From Neocallimastix lanati (nom. inval.) (lineage: Eukaryota; Neocallimastigomycota; Neocallimastigomycetes; Neocallimastigales; Neocallimastigaceae): DNA of 64,000 bases. The position numbers and the translations under genes were made by a program. The stretch is from positions 620,001-684,000 of the forward strand of contig JACVTC010000027.1 in assembly GCA_016946835.1 (NCBI GenBank), read 5' to 3'. Shown here in pieces: positions 1 through 12,294 of the stretch (the stretch's first letter is position 1; each line of letters begins with the position of its first letter). The notes under the pieces were generated by a model. It was not told the DNA's origin and made no database searches. It worked only from the letters and a program-made list of their open reading frames with translations.

Positions 1-1221
1 TCCAATTAATTCAATATAAAATTAATTACTATATTCTTTAAAATATATATTTACGATATATTTATATAAATATATATTAATGTTTAAATTTATAATTATA
101 TATACAATAACAATACAATATTATTAATTGACAATATATATGTTAAGCATAATAAACTAGAAAAAAAATTATACATTATAAATAATAATAATAATAATAA
201 TAAATCAATTTAATAAAAAATATATTATTATTATTTTTTTTTTATTAATTTGAATATCAATAATACATACAAAACTATATATATATAACGAAATATTTTT
301 TGAATATATATATATATAATATACTATTATATCATAATATAATATATATTTATTATTATATTAAATGATATAAAAATAAAAGTAATAATAAAAATATTAT
401 TAATTATTTTTTTTTATATGATTAATAAAAGGAAAAAAAAAATTATTATTATATAATATATACAATAAATAAGATCATAATTATTTTTCTAATTTCAAAA
501 AGTAAAAAAAAAAATCTTTTTGAATTGGAACATAAATATTAAAATTAAATATATATATATATATCTTTTTTATTAAATTGGAATTTATGCATTAAAATTT
601 TGGAAAATATTATTTATACTATATTTTTATTTCTTGAAATTCATTGTATATTTTTTATAGTTTTTAAATAAAAAAAATTAAAATTATCGTTATTAGTAAT
701 TAAAAATTTTCATTGTAATTAATATATTTTACCACACAACAAATAAATCAAAATATATAATATTTAATAATTATATATATTTAATTATATGTAAAGATGT
801 AAAGTTATTAAATATAATATACATAATTTATGAAATAGTTTAAGAAAAAAAATTTTTTTTTTGTTTTAACTTTATTCGATCTAAAATTTATAATTATAAA
901 TTAGCTTTCAATTATTTAATAGTAACGATAATACAATTATTTAATTTTTTTTCTACAAAGTAATAACTAATATTTTCAAATATAAAAATATATTTACACT
1001 ATATATATATATATATATATTTGCTTTTTACATGAAAAACTAAAGAATTTAAATATACAAATATATTTCATTATATATAATGAAAAAAAAAAAATGTTAT
1101 TTATAAAATTATTATATTTTGTTTTATTAAATATATAAAATCAATTTTTTTTTTATTATTATTTATTTTTGAATTATAATAGAAATATACAATAAAAAAA
1201 AAATATATATATATATATATA

Positions 1222-1252
<31 letters not shown>

Positions 1253-1261
1253 TATTATTTT
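1..1261. other. Gene-free AT-rich DNA
   Basis: No open frame of useful length and no recognisable RNA gene. The stretch is made of A and T runs, (TA)n near 1001-1020 and 1205-1222, and (ATT)n near 1225-1250. I see no LTR or inverted repeat that ties it to the elements on the right. Confidence 0.7.
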
Positions 1262-1461
1262 TTGAATTAATGAATTATTCATAGTAAAAAACAATTGATC
1301 GATCAGTTATTATTCTCTGGCCATATACAAAAATCTTTGATATTACCACACAAACCATGAACCAACCCAAACCACAACCCTAACCATAAACCTAAATTTA
1401 ATTAACGTGACTTATTTTATAATTTACTTATTTATTTATATATTTATTAATTATCTATTAA
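1262..1461 (+). repeat. Satellite unit, left flank of the MULE
   Basis: The segment from about 1290 (TTGATCGATCAGTTATTA, then CTCTGGCCATA, then ACCATGAACCAACCC, then ACGTGACTTATTTTAT) matches the three tandem units at 11600-12294 on the other side of the MULE in the same order and orientation. It is therefore one unit of the same ~305-bp tandem repeat, now separated from the rest by the MULE insertion. It includes one CCCTAA-like word near 1378. Confidence 0.7.
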
Positions 1462-1784
1462 GGGGAGAGCGAGTTTCAGAACCACACGTGAATAGATATA
1501 AGCCACATGTTTTTTGAGATGGCGTATTATATTTAAATTATTTTATATAAATAAATAATTAAATAATAATTAAATAAATATTTTATTTTATAATAATTTC
1601 ATAATTTAATATATAAATATTTGATAATAAAAAATAAAAAAAAAAATAAAAAAAATAAAAAAAATAAAAAAATAAAAAAGATTAAAAAAATAAAATACAA
1701 AAAAAATAAAATAAAATATTTTCATATTTATTTATAAATTAATAAATAAATAAAAATTTTCAGAATATGGCGAATTTAAATCAT
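1462..1784 (+). repeat. MULE left terminal inverted repeat
   Basis: Starts GGGGAGAGCGAGTTTCAGAA and ends near TATGGCGAATTTAAATCAT. Its reverse complement is found at 11213-11526 with few substitutions, including the landmarks CACGTGAATAGATATAAG, CCACATG, GAGATGGCGTATTAT and CAGAATATGGCGAAT. An A-rich AAATAAAAA tract inside differs in length between the two ends. Confidence 0.88.
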
Positions 1785-1799
1785 TTACAGTAAAAAAAT

Positions 1800-2045
1800 A
1801 TATATATATAATAAAATAATAATATAAAGAATAAAAAAAATAAATAATAAAGTAAAATATAAAATATAAAAAAAAAAAAGAATAAAATAAAATATAAGAT
1901 AAAAAAAAATAAATAATAAAGTAAAATATAAAATAAAAAAAAAAGTATAAAATAAAAGATAAAAAAAAATAAATAATAAAGTAAAATATAAAATAAAAAA
2001 AAAAGATAAAATAAAATAAAATATAAGATAAAAAAAATAGATTAA
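1800..2045 (+). repeat. A-rich minisatellite upstream of the transposase
   Basis: Three to four imperfect copies of a ~57-bp A-rich unit carrying AATAATAAAGTAAAATATAA, between the left inverted repeat and the transposase start. It may be part of the transposase 5' untranslated region; no promoter element can be told apart in such A-rich DNA. Confidence 0.6.
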
Positions 2046-2099
2046 AACAAAAAAATAAAAAACAAATATAAAACTTTTAATTTAAAATATTTATAATAA

Positions 2100-3515
2100 A
2101 TGGATGATCAATTAGAAATAAGTGAAACTAATAAAGAAAAAAACCAAATCATTGTAAATAGAAAATATAAATTTAATTTATGGTATATAACGAATAATAC
2201 AAAAATATTCAAATGTACTAAATATAAAACAGTTAAAAAATGTAAATCTTACATTATTTTAAATGATAATAATAAAATAATAAAATATGAAAACAAACAT
2301 ACTCATCCAGGAAAAGAATATGATGCATCTATATCAATAGTAAAACATAAAATGAAAAATGAAATTAGAAAAACCTCAATCTCATTTGATATAAATCCAA
2401 AATATATATATAATGAAATATCTGAAGAAATTGGATTGATATGCCCTGAATATAATTCAATTAAATCCCAAATATCAAGATATATAAAAAAACAACTAAC
2501 TCCTGATATATCAAAATTTAATGAAATTCCAGATAAATCTGAATATTATATAAACGAAAGAGATGAAAATTTTATGATATACAAAAATTCTAATATTATA
2601 ATTTTTCAATCATCATTCCCCATTCCAAACAGAATTGTTTATTAAATACAACGAAAATATGTTTGCTGATGGTACATTTTATATTGCAGCAATATTTGGT
2701 TATCAAGTATTTATAACAAGAGTATTTGCTCCAGAAATAAATAGTTGTTATATTACATCACTATCTATATTAAATAATAAAGAACAAGCAACCTATGAAT
2801 TGTTATTTGAAGAATTAAAAAAGAATGAAAGTAAATATAATAATAATATTATAGTTACACCAAAAATTTTGCGTTGTGATTTTGAAAAAAGTATATCCAA
2901 TGCTTCCATTAAAATATTTCATAATATTACTATTAAATATTGTGTATGGCATTATAAAAGATCGTTAGAAGTTCAAAAAAATAAATTATGTTATAATGAA
3001 GTTGAAAATAATCATAAAATTTATTTGTTATATAAAGCTATTACAATTTTTTCCTTTTATAAATCCTGAATATATATTTGATATTTATAATTATATTAAA
3101 ATTATATGTCAAATATATAATTATTTCAATTTTTTAAATTTTTTGGAATATTTTAATAAGACTTATTTATATAAATATGATATTCAATATTGGAATTATT
3201 ATAACTATATAATCCACATAACAAATAATGCTTCAGAATCTTTTAGCAATTACTTAAAAAAATTGTTTTACAAAAAACCTTCTTTATATGAATTGATTTA
3301 TCATTTAAAAATAGAAGAATCTTTATCTTACAATAATTACAAAAGGAAAATTGAAGGAGTTTGGAAAAAAAATGAATATTAACAAAAAATGATGAAATCA
3401 GTGATTTCATTAAAAAATACAAAAAAAAGGAATCCGAATTGATTGATAAAAAATGTGATAAAAATGATATCATTGATGTATGGTATAAATGTTTAATAGA
3501 ATTAAACACGCTCTA
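2100..3515 (+). pseudogene. MULE transposase with N-terminal FLYWCH-like zinc finger, frameshifted
   Basis: Encodes the DDE transposase of the surrounding MULE. The ATG at 2100 opens an N-terminal segment with a C-x(9)-C ... H-T-H pattern typical of FLYWCH/WRKY-like fingers (FKCTKYKTVKKC, then NKHTHPG, residues ~38-70). The next segment has the MULE catalytic landmarks FADGTF (first Asp), LRCDFEKS (second Asp) and the CVWHYK motif. The last segment (NNASESFSNYLKK) is the C-terminal part. The three segments lie in three frames: shifts fall near 2630-2640 and 3000-3065, and the frame closes again at ~3382 with remnant coding sense to ~3515. Length (about 470 codons in all) fits a compact MULE transposase. 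The gene is not functional as it stands; introns are unlikely because the segments abut or overlap. Confidence 0.75.
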
Positions 3516-3539
3516 AATTTATAAATAATAATTAACTAG

Positions 3540-3682
3540 AATATATATAATTTAAATTATATTTATATCAATATCAATATATTTTGTTAATATCAATATC
3601 AAAATATTTTACTAATATCAATATCAAAATATTTTATTAATATCAATAAAATATTTTATTGATATCAATAATAATAAATATT
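3540..3682 (+). repeat. ATATCAATATCAAAATATTTT minisatellite
   Basis: About five copies of a ~30-bp unit built on AATATCAATATCAAAATATT between the MULE transposase remnant and the 5' LTR of Gypsy-1. Probably MULE 3' noncoding DNA. Confidence 0.6.
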
Positions 3683-4221
3683 TAATAAAGAATTATAAAA
3701 ATTTCATGAATTTTTATAAAAAGTAAACAATTACAAATTGTATATAAATTATTAAATGTATACATTAAAATTATATTTTTATGATATAATATAATATATT
3801 AAAATATTATTATATTTCTAAAAATATATAAATATTAAAAACTTTATTATTCTTAAAAAATGAAATTTATTAAATAAACAAAAAAAAAAAAAAAAAAAAA
3901 AGAACTTTTAAATTAGAGAGAAAAGTTACAAAGACTACTTAGTTAATAAATAAAAGTTATATTTTTTAATAAAATATACTTTAAACTACCTTTATTGTAT
4001 TTTTAATGTATTAACAAAAATAAAATAAATAAAAGTTTTAAATATTTATTTTATATTTTTGTTATAATTGTTTTGTGTTATTTATAAAAAATAAATAATC
4101 AAATATTATTTATTTTTATTTTATAAAAAGTTGTAAAATAATTCTCTTTTAAAAATAAGAATTAAAGGCAACTTTAGAATACAAAATTTATAAACTTAAA
4201 ATAATATAAATTTTTGTATCA
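3683..4221 (+). repeat. Gypsy-1 5' LTR
   Basis: Matches 10214-10751 base for base over most of its length. The 3' copy begins TGATAAAG and both end GTATCA, so the family has TG...CA ends. An A20-type run lies near 3881-3901. Confidence 0.92.
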
Positions 4222-4242
4222 ATTGGTGGAGCAATCGGTCTT
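4222..4242 (+). other. Gypsy-1 primer-binding site
   Basis: TTGGTGGAGCAATCGGTC directly follows the LTR end. TGG at the start is the usual complement of a tRNA CCA end. It resembles but is not identical to the site of Gypsy-2 and Gypsy-3 (TTGGTGGAGATATCGGGG). The tRNA was not identified. Confidence 0.65.
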
Positions 4243-4312
4243 CCCGGGCGCTGCTATATTAAAAATTTTTCTTGTGTTCAATTTAAATTTTTAATTATAT
4301 TATATTAATAAA

Positions 4313-5203
4313 ATGAGTAGTACTTCCAAAAATACTAAAGAAATTAAAGAAACTGATACTGGAGGCTTTGAAAAAGCTATTAAAATCGCTAAAACAATTA
4401 GAAAGTTAGGAGATAAAAATTCTACCTTTCCAACTTGGGAAAATGAAGTCAAGAAATTATTAAATCATTATCCAATGGATGAATATGAGAAGATAAGAAT
4501 AATAATGGCTACTGTAACTGATGAGAACTATGACCTTTGTAGTAATACCCTTTTTACAAATGACAAGTGTACTTCCGAGGACCTTATTAAAGAAATAAAA
4601 AAATTGTTAGGCTATGATAACACTTCTACTAACAACTTGGATAAGTTAGTAAAAATAAGAGTTCAAAATAATAATATTAAAAGTTATAATTTAGATTTTA
4701 AAATTCTTTTAAACGGAATTGAAAAAGATGATAGACCCACTACCAAAAGAATAATTCAATATTATATCAGAGGTCTAAAAGGAACAAGATATTATTACTC
4801 CTTAGTCTTAAAAAAATTTAGTAGTCTTGATGATGCGATAAAAGAAGTAAATAAAATGGTATCTTCTTATGAAGAGTATGAAGGAAGTCATAATAAAACG
4901 TATCATAGTAATAAAACATCTCATAAAACCAATCAAATCCAAAGTAGAAATAGAAACTACCCTTCAAACTATCCTTCTAAATATTCATCAAACAATTACA
5001 AAACAAATAATTTTAATAAAGAACCTTCTAAACCAAAAGATAATGAAAAAGATTCTGACGTAGAGAACCTTACAGAAAAGTTCTCTAAAATGCAGTTATA
5101 TGTTTGTCACCGTTGTGGTAAACCTGGACACATTGCTCGTCATTGCATGAATGAGATATCTCCAGAAAATTTAAAATACGTACGTGAAAATCATTTAAAT
5201 TAA
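4313..5203 (+). CDS. gag: Gypsy-1 Gag
   Basis: A 296-residue Gag. The ATG at 4313 follows a short leader. The middle (residues ~20-190) is a helical capsid-type region with a retrotransposon Gag pattern (TFPTWENEVKKLL, and later YIRGLKG). A basic Ser/Asn-rich stretch follows, and the protein ends with one CCHC zinc knuckle, CHRCGKPGHIARHC, at residues ~264-277. It packages element RNA in virus-like particles. The pol frame begins about 80 bases downstream. Confidence 0.9.
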   Translation: MSSTSKNTKEIKETDTGGFEKAIKIAKTIRKLGDKNSTFPTWENEVKKLLNHYPMDEYEKIRIIMATVTDENYDLCSNTLFTNDKCTSEDLIKEIKKLLGYDNTSTNNLDKLVKIRVQNNNIKSYNLDFKILLNGIEKDDRPTTKRIIQYYIRGLKGTRYYYSLVLKKFSSLDDAIKEVNKMVSSYEEYEGSHNKTYHSNKTSHKTNQIQSRNRNYPSNYPSKYSSNNYKTNNFNKEPSKPKDNEKDSDVENLTEKFSKMQLYVCHRCGKPGHIARHCMNEISPENLKYVRENHLN

Positions 5204-5280
5204 TAAAGGGAAGTTCTCAATCTTCCCATAAATTAAATAAAATTGAACAATCTTGTCCCTCCGAAGAAGAAGATTATCAT

Positions 5281-6774
5281 TTGTACGCTATTAAAAGAAA
5301 ACGAAATAATGAAAATAATGAAGAAAATGAAATTAATGAATCTTCTTCCACTTCAATATCGGACACCAATACTATATCAAGAAAGAAGAGAGGAAGGAAA
5401 CCAATATTTAAATATCCTAAAATAATTGACCCTTCCATCTATAATAACAAGACTATCCAAGATGCAAAGAAACAAAATAAAGAAGACAAAAACAATAGAC
5501 GACTTGGTGAGGACATTCAATATGATGAAGAGATAAACGAAAGTGAAATTAAAAAGAAGAATCCAAATACTCTTCATGATATTTTTAAAGCTATTGTTAT
5601 GCTTAAAAATAATAAAGAATATAATTTGTATGAAGCATTAAATAATACTAATGCTAACATATCTTTTGCTCAACTCTTTGCTGTTAGTCCTTCACTCAGA
5701 AAGTTATGTTCAAAAGGTCTCAAATTAAATAATGAAGATCTAAGACACATTAATATGATTCAAAATTTTGATATTGAAGACTCTGATATGTCGACAGTTG
5801 ATGAAACTATAAATGAACTTGATTACGCATTAAAGAATAATACACTTCAATTTGTTAAGGCTCCTGAAAAACCAATAAATCAACTCTATTCTGTAAATAA
5901 ATCTAATATCGCTACTGTCTTAGGATTTGTAGATAATATTTCTTCTAAAATATTAATTGATACTGGTTCTGGTGTAAATGTAATTAAAAAATCTTTTTAT
6001 AATAAAATTTCAAAAAACCATAATGCTATCTTAAAGGAAAAAACTTATTTTAAATTAGCAAGTAATGCTGTAGTATCTGCTGATCATGTTGTATTTTTAT
6101 GTTTAGAATTTGATAAATTAAAAATAAATTCAATGTTTTGGATTTTGGATGATACAGATGAATGCTACGACATTATATTAGGTAGAAATTCCCAAAAAGA
6201 AAATAGGTTATATATTGATCCTGATGATGACGGATTATATATGAAAAGAGATGGAAAAACTTCTCTTTGTGTTGCTGCTCCTGTTAGTGTACCTTCCCAC
6301 CAACGAGTCATTTTCTATATCTCGTTAGCTGCAAAAATTTCCGATAATATTAAATCTGATAATTCAATCATTCCTAACCCCTCTCCATTAAATAATTTAT
6401 TAGATTCTTTTAATGATATTTATATTAATCCCATAGAAGAAGAGAAATTACCTTCTATTTCTCTCGATGATATAGGTGAAAAATATATTGCAATAAACCT
6501 CATAAATAATACAACTTATTCCGACTTAAACGAAGAAAAACGTGTTGCTTCTTTGAAAGATATTTTAAACAATGATAAAAAATTGCAAATTTTGTTAAAA
6601 AATTTTGATGATGTTTTAATTGATTCAATTGATAGGATTAGAACTGCAAATGCAGAACCGCATTCCATTTCTCTCACAAATTCAAAACCTATCAAACTTA
6701 GACCATATAAAATTTCGCTAGAACAATCCTTAGCTTTAAAGAAAGAAATTAAAAAACTATTAGATCATGGTTTA
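5281..6774 (+). pseudogene. pol: Gypsy-1 pol, protease and start of RT
   Basis: First part of the Gypsy-1 polyprotein. An acidic, Lys-rich leader is followed by an aspartic protease around 5955 (ILIDTGSGVNVI, the D-T/S-G site) and a flap-like region ending near ILGRNSQ. The last ~100 codons (KPIKLRPYKI, then KLLDHGL) match the entry to a Ty3/Gypsy RT. A solo LTR begins at 6775, inside pol. Confidence 0.85.
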
Positions 6775-7512
6775 TGTAAAGATTTAATAAAATCTTTAAT
6801 AATTTACATAATTAATTAATGTAATAAAACTACATAAATTTATGATTTACGTATATGAAAATTAATTATAAATTTATGTAAACTTTTCATAAAGGAAAAA
6901 TTATTATTTAAATAATTTTGGATAATAACTTTAATCTAAATAATTTATTTAATTTAGTTTAGTTATTCTATTTAACTTAGTTAATTTAGTTTAGTTAGTT
7001 TAAAATACTTTAAAATTAATTTCGAAATAGTTTTAAATAGTTAAATTTAGTTTAAATAGTTTATAAAAATAGTTTTGAATTGTAAATATATAAACATTAG
7101 TATTAATAATATTTATATAATAAATATATAATAAATGAGTTGTTATTGAATTTAATTATTATTGTAAATTAGTTGAAAGTTTATTAAATTAATTATTGTT
7201 TAGTTTAGTTAATTATTATTTAATAAAATTAATAAATATTTTGTTTATAAATAAATAGTAATATATGTAAATTAGATAGAAATAATATATTATAATGTAA
7301 TAATGAAAAAATATAAATACATGTAAATTTCTATAATTAAATCGATGTATTAGTTATTGACTATATGATAGTTAATAACAAAAAAGAGATTTAATTTTTT
7401 TTTAATTAATAAAGATTATTTTATTTAAAAAAACAAATTTTTATTACGTGTTTTTTTTATTTTGGTGTTAAAATTTGTTATTTGTAATCTGTTTCTGATA
7501 GAACTCTTTACA
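6775..7512 (+). mobile_element. Solo LTR-A (Gypsy-4 family) inside Gypsy-1 pol
   Basis: Starts TGTAAAGATTTAAT and ends GAACTCTTTACA, flanked on both sides by GTTTA (6770-6774 and 7513-7517), a perfect 5-bp target duplication. The same sequence recurs at 60242-60987 and as the split 5' LTR of Gypsy-4 (40021-40364 and 57689-58112). With no internal region, this copy is a solo LTR left by LTR-LTR recombination. Confidence 0.93.
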
Positions 7513-9923
7513 GTTTAATTGTCCCTTCTCATTCCCCATGGGCTTTTCCTGTTCTATTAGTGAAGAAGAAGAAGAATGGAGAATGGAGAATGTGCGTAGA
7601 TTATAGAAAATTAAATGAAATTATAATAAAAGATGCTTATGCCTTGCCTTTTATCGATGAACTGTAAGAGTCGGTTCATGGGGCCAAAATATTTTCTGCC
7701 CTAGATCTATTTTCTGGATATCATCAAATTCCTATGGATCCAAAAGATGTTGAAAAGACCGCTTTTACAACAAAATTTGGTAATTATAATTTTGTTGTTA
7801 TGCCATTTGGTCTGACAAATGCCCCTGCTTCATTTCAACGTGAAATGAATCGTATTTTAATCCCCCTTATTGGTAAATGCTTATTTGTTTATATGGATGA
7901 TATTTTAGTTTATTCTCCCACCTTTGAACAACATCTTAAAGATTTAGAAAGTGTTTTTCAAATTCTTAGAAAATATAAATTTTCTGTAAATATTACCAAA
8001 TGTAAATTCTGTCAAAAATCTGTGGAAGTTTTAGGTCATGTTTTATCTGATGAAGGTATCAAACCGATACCTAGTAAAGTATTCGCTATCTCTTCATGGA
8101 AAATTCCATCAAATGTAACTCAATTACAGTCTTTTCTTGGTCTTGTTGGCTATTATAGAAAGTTTATTCCAAACTTCGCCAACATTTCAAATATTTTATA
8201 CAAGTTAACTAGTAAAAATACTTCCTTTTTATGGACTGAAGATCACACTATTGCTTTTAACTCTTTGAAGGATGCAATTTGTTCTAGTCCCATATTAAAG
8301 TATCCTGATCCTATGAAGTCTTTCATTATTCGTACAGACGCTTCTTCTTATGCTGTTGGTGTTGTTCTTTTACAATTTTATGAAGATACTCAAAAAGAAC
8401 ATCCTATCTATTTTTATAGCCGTTGTCTAAAGAAAGCTGAATTGAATTATTCTGTTACAGAAAAAGAAGGTGTTGCTGTTATCTTTGCTTTAAAGAAATT
8501 ACGACCTTACATTGCTGCCTCTCCCTTTCCTGTTAAATTGTTCACTGATCACAAACCTCTTATCGGATATTTTTATTCAAGTATACCTTTAAACGATCGT
8601 CACATTCGTTGGATTTCCCTTTTCAATGAATTTAAAGTTGAAATTATTTATGATAAAGGTAAAAATAATATATTTGCGGATGTTCTCTCTCGTATTCCTT
8701 CTGGAAATATTCTTTCTATTTCCTCTATCGAATTTACCTTAAACAATACTAGCCTTCTTTCAGATGATATTCCTTCTCCTGTTTATGATTATATTAAAAA
8801 TAATTATTCTTTTCTTGATGGTTGTCTTGTTTATCGTAATAAAAATAATAATTTTCTTAAAGTTATTGATGATCCTAAAGAAAAACATGAGCTTGTGGTA
8901 AAGGCTCATCTTGTGGGCCATGAAGGTGTCGCGAAAACACTTTCTCGATTGAAAGAAATTTACTATTGGCCAGGTATGAAAAGCGATGTGGAAACCGTTA
9001 TAAAAACTTGCTTTAAATGTCAATGTTATAGACCTTCTCCTGTTCCAAAGGGCACTTCTACTATTCCGACTGTTGTAGAAAGACCTTTTGTTCGTGTTGG
9101 TTTAGACATAGTTGGTCCTCTTACAGAAACTAAATCAGGTAATAGATTTATTATCGTTTTAATAGATTATTTTACTAAATGGATTGAAGCAAAAGCTACA
9201 AGGACTATTGAAACTTCTGATGTTATAAAATTTTTACAAGAAGTCTTTTCTAGACATGGTGTTCCCGAAGTTATTATTACAGATAATGGAAGACAATTTA
9301 TTGCCGATATAACCAAAGCTACAATTGATTTATATGGAACATGGGTCAGATTTATTTCTCCCCGTCATCCAGAAGCAAATGGTCAAGTGGAAAACGCAAA
9401 TAGAGAAATTATAAAAGTTTTAAGACACATTTATGATAAACAAATTGAATGGGATAATTTTCTTTTTTCTACTTTGTGGGCTTTAAGAACGACAAAGTCA
9501 AGTGTTACAGGATTTAGTAGTTTTGAGCTACTTTATGGAAGAAAAGATCCATGGCTTTTAAGTGTTACTCTTCCGGATCTACCAAAAGAAAAAGACGAAA
9601 CTGACTTAGAATATAATGTAAGAAGATTTATTAGACACCAAGAATGGGTTAAAGAAGCCGTTGATAATATTCAATATGCACATTCATATTGGTTACAACG
9701 ATCAAAGGCCTCTTCTAATATGTTACATAAATATAAACCTGGTGATTTAGTTCTTATAAGACATATAAATAGAAAGAAATTAGATCCATATTATATAGGA
9801 CCCTTTAAAGTATTAAAATCTTCTAAATATAACACTTTGGTTTTACAAACACTAGATACTAATACAATTTTAGAACGTAATATCCATATAAAAGATGTAA
9901 AACCTTATTTGATATCAATATAA
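7513..9923 (+). pseudogene. pol: Gypsy-1 pol, RT, RNase H and integrase
   Basis: RT core with DLFSGYHQI, MPFGLTNAPASFQREM and YMDDILVY (near 7890); RNase H with FIIRTDASSYAVG (near 8330) and ADVLSRI; integrase with an HHCC zinc-binding part (HLVGHEGV, then CFKCQ, near 8910-9020) and the D,D,E core (GLDIVGPL, TDNGRQF, NGQVENANREI). It ends with the GPY/F module (YYIGPFKVL); no chromodomain follows. The RT is closest by motif to Gypsy-2 and Gypsy-3, not to Gypsy-4. The frame ends at 9923. Confidence 0.9.
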
Positions 9924-9967
9924 AAAAAATTAAAAAGGTCAATCACAATAGTAATAAAAATTTACAC

Positions 9968-10006
<39 letters not shown>

Positions 10007-10213
10007 AGTGGCCTTTTGTAAAAATTATATTTATATTTTAGAAAAATTATTTTATTAAATTACATTTTATATAAAAAAAAATAATAATAATAACTCGCTA
10101 ACGTATTATTATAAAATATAAAAATTATATGAAATTTAGTAATAATATCTTTATTATTTTTATTTTATTTTTATTCAGCTATCCCTAAAGTGATATCTTA
10201 AGGAGGGAAGTCT
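9924..10213 (+). promoter_or_regulatory. Gypsy-1 3' noncoding region and polypurine tract
   Basis: AT-rich, with an A run and (TA)n near 9967-10003. AAGGAGGGAAGTCT, directly before the 3' LTR, is a good polypurine tract for plus-strand priming. Confidence 0.7.
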
Positions 10214-10751
10214 TGATAAAGAATTATAAAAATTTCATGAATTTTTATAAAAAGTAAACAAATACAAATTGTATACAAATTATTAAATGTATACATTAAA
10301 ATTATATTTTTATGATATAATATAATATATTAAAATATATTATATTTCTAAAAATATATAAATATTAAAAACTTTATTATTCTTAAAAAATGAAATTTAT
10401 TAAATAAACAAAAAAAAAAAAAAAAAAAAATAATAAACTTTTAAATTAGAGAGAAAAGTTACAAAGACTACTTAGTTAATAAATAAAAGTTATATTTTTT
10501 AATAAAATATACTTTAAACTACCTTTATTGTATTTTTAATGTATTAACAAGAATAAAATAAATAAAAGTTTTAAATATTTATTTTATATTTTTGTTATAA
10601 TTGTTTTGTGTTATTTATAAAAAAATAAATAATCAAATATTATTTATTTTTATTTTATAAAAAGTTGTAAAATAATTCTCTTTTAAAAATAAGAACTAAA
10701 GGCAATTTTAGAATACAAAATTTATAAACTTATATATAAATTTTTGTATCA
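10214..10751 (+). repeat. Gypsy-1 3' LTR
   Basis: Begins TGATAAAG and ends GTATCA; the counterpart of 3683-4221 with about 1-2% divergence by eye. MULE sequence resumes after it. Confidence 0.92.
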
Positions 10752-11212
10752 ATTATAATAAATTTTATTCTATTATTTAATTAATTTAATAATAAAATAT
10801 ATAATTATATTTATTTTATTTAAATAAAATAAAATGGAAAGGTTTTATTATTAAAATATTTAATAATAAAATATAATAATAAAATAAAATTAAAAAAAAA
10901 TAAAAATAAAATAAAATTCTTAACAGAAAACTTATTTATTCTTTTATTTATTTTTTTTTTGTTTGTTTGTTTTTATTTTATTTATTTAATGCTAAAATAC
11001 AATAAATAAAAATGAGTGTGGTTCGTTTCGGAATGTGGCTTTAAAAAGTTTTACATAAATTTTCATTTCGGAATGTGGCTTATGTTATTTTTTTTATAAA
11101 TTTTTATTTATGAATATAATATTTAAAACATTAAAAAAAATGGCACATATAATTTCTTTGAAAAAATAATTATCAAAAATATTTAAAATGTGATATATTT
11201 CAAAAAAAAATG
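10752..11212 (+). other. MULE right internal noncoding region
   Basis: No gene. The word TTTCGGAATGTGGCTT occurs twice, near 11028 and 11067, about 40 bp apart, in otherwise featureless AT-rich DNA. It lies between Gypsy-1 and the right inverted repeat. Confidence 0.6.
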
Positions 11213-11526
11213 ATGATTTACATTCGCCATATTCTGAAAATTTTTATTTATTTATTAATTTATAAATAAATATGAAAATATTTTATTTTTTTTTTTTTTG
11301 TATTTTATTTTTTTATTTTTTTTATTTTTTTTATTTTTTTTATTTTTATTTTTATTTTTTATTATCAAATATTTATATATTAAATTATGAAATTATTATA
11401 AAATAAAATATTTATTTAATTATTATTTAATTATTTATTTATATAAAATAATTTTAATATAATACGCCATCTCAAAAACATGTGGCTTATATCTATTCAC
11501 GTATGGTTCCGAAACGCGCTCTCCCC
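11213..11526 (-). repeat. MULE right terminal inverted repeat
   Basis: Reverse complement of 1462-1784: it runs inward to outward through CGCCATATTCTG, ATACGCCATCTC, CACATG and CTTATATCTATTCACGT, and ends CGCTCTCCCC at 11526. A T-rich low-complexity tract in the middle varies in length. Confidence 0.88.
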
Positions 11527-11867
11527 GTCGAAATGCAATACTTCCAAATAAATATTTCAAATTAAAATAATTCTAATAAAAAAATTTTATTGTTAAAAAA
11601 AACGGTTGATCAGTTATTACCCTCTGGCTATAAAAAAAAAAGGGAATAAAAAAAAAATCTCTATAACCACAAGAAGCATGAACCACACCTAACTGCAATA
11701 GATTCATGTAATAAATATTTTAAATATTTTATTATTTAATATGTAATATTAATCATTTATTATTATTTAATTATTTAATTATTTATTATTCATTACTAAT
11801 TATTAAAATAATAATATCATATATATTATATAAAAATAAAATATTTCCAATTAATGTTGTCTTCTTA

Positions 11868-11902
<35 letters not shown>

Positions 11903-11942
11903 CTACTAAAAACGATTGATCAGTCATTACCTTCTTACTATA

Positions 11943-11973
<31 letters not shown>

Positions 11974-12153
11974 AAAAAGAACATAAAAATATCTACATAA
12001 ACAACCCAAATTGAAATTCACGTGATTTATTTTATCATTTATTATTTATTTATTTATTTATTTATTTATTATTCATTGTTCATTATTAAAATAATAATAA
12101 TAAATCATTTGTGTTTATAAAAAAATAAAATATTTCAAACTAAAGTAGTCTTA

Positions 12154-12200
<47 letters not shown>

Positions 12201-12294
12201 ATTGTTACTAAAAACAATTAATAAGTTATTACCCTCTGGCTATAAAAAAATGCTAAAAAAATAAAAAGAAAAAAAATATCTACAACCACCACAA
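11527..12294 (+). repeat. Tandem satellite, about three units of ~305 bp
   Basis: Landmark words recur at 11601, 11911 and 12213 (spacing 310 and 302): a (C/T)AGT(T/C)ATTACC start, CT(A)TAAAAAAA, an A run, ATCT(A)C(A)TAA(A)C, then CAC(A)AG or CACGTG, then a T-rich tail and AAATAAAATATTTC(C/A). The array continues on the left as 1262-1461, so the MULE split it. Each unit carries a long A run (11871-11899, 12154-12198). Confidence 0.72.

Larger units (their letters stand above)
3683..10751 (+). mobile_element. Gypsy-1: Ty3/Gypsy LTR retrotransposon, broken, inserted in the MULE
   Basis: Two direct LTRs (3683-4221 and 10214-10751) enclose a primer-binding site, gag, protease, RT, RNase H and integrase in Ty3/Gypsy order. 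The LTRs differ by roughly seven substitutions and a few indels over ~538 bp, so it is older than the other near-complete elements here. It is broken: a 738-bp solo LTR of another family sits in pol, plus about one or two smaller lesions. I see no convincing target duplication. Confidence 0.9.
1462..11526 (+). mobile_element. MULE (Mutator-like) DNA transposon, split by Gypsy-1
   Basis: Long terminal inverted repeats at 1462-1784 and 11213-11526 bound a decayed FLYWCH/MULE transposase gene at 2100-3515. Without the 7.07-kb Gypsy-1 at 3683-10751 the element is about 3.0 kb, normal for a one-gene MULE. It lies inside a tandem satellite whose units continue on both sides. I could not find the 8-11-bp target duplication usual for MULEs: the left flank reads TTATCTATTA and the right GTCGAAATGC. 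The inverted repeats are still well matched, so the insertion may be younger than the state of its transposase suggests. Confidence 0.8.

Noticed and set aside
2100-3515. Three separate small host genes
   Set aside because: The frames abut or overlap and together show one MULE transposase domain order between the element's inverted repeats.
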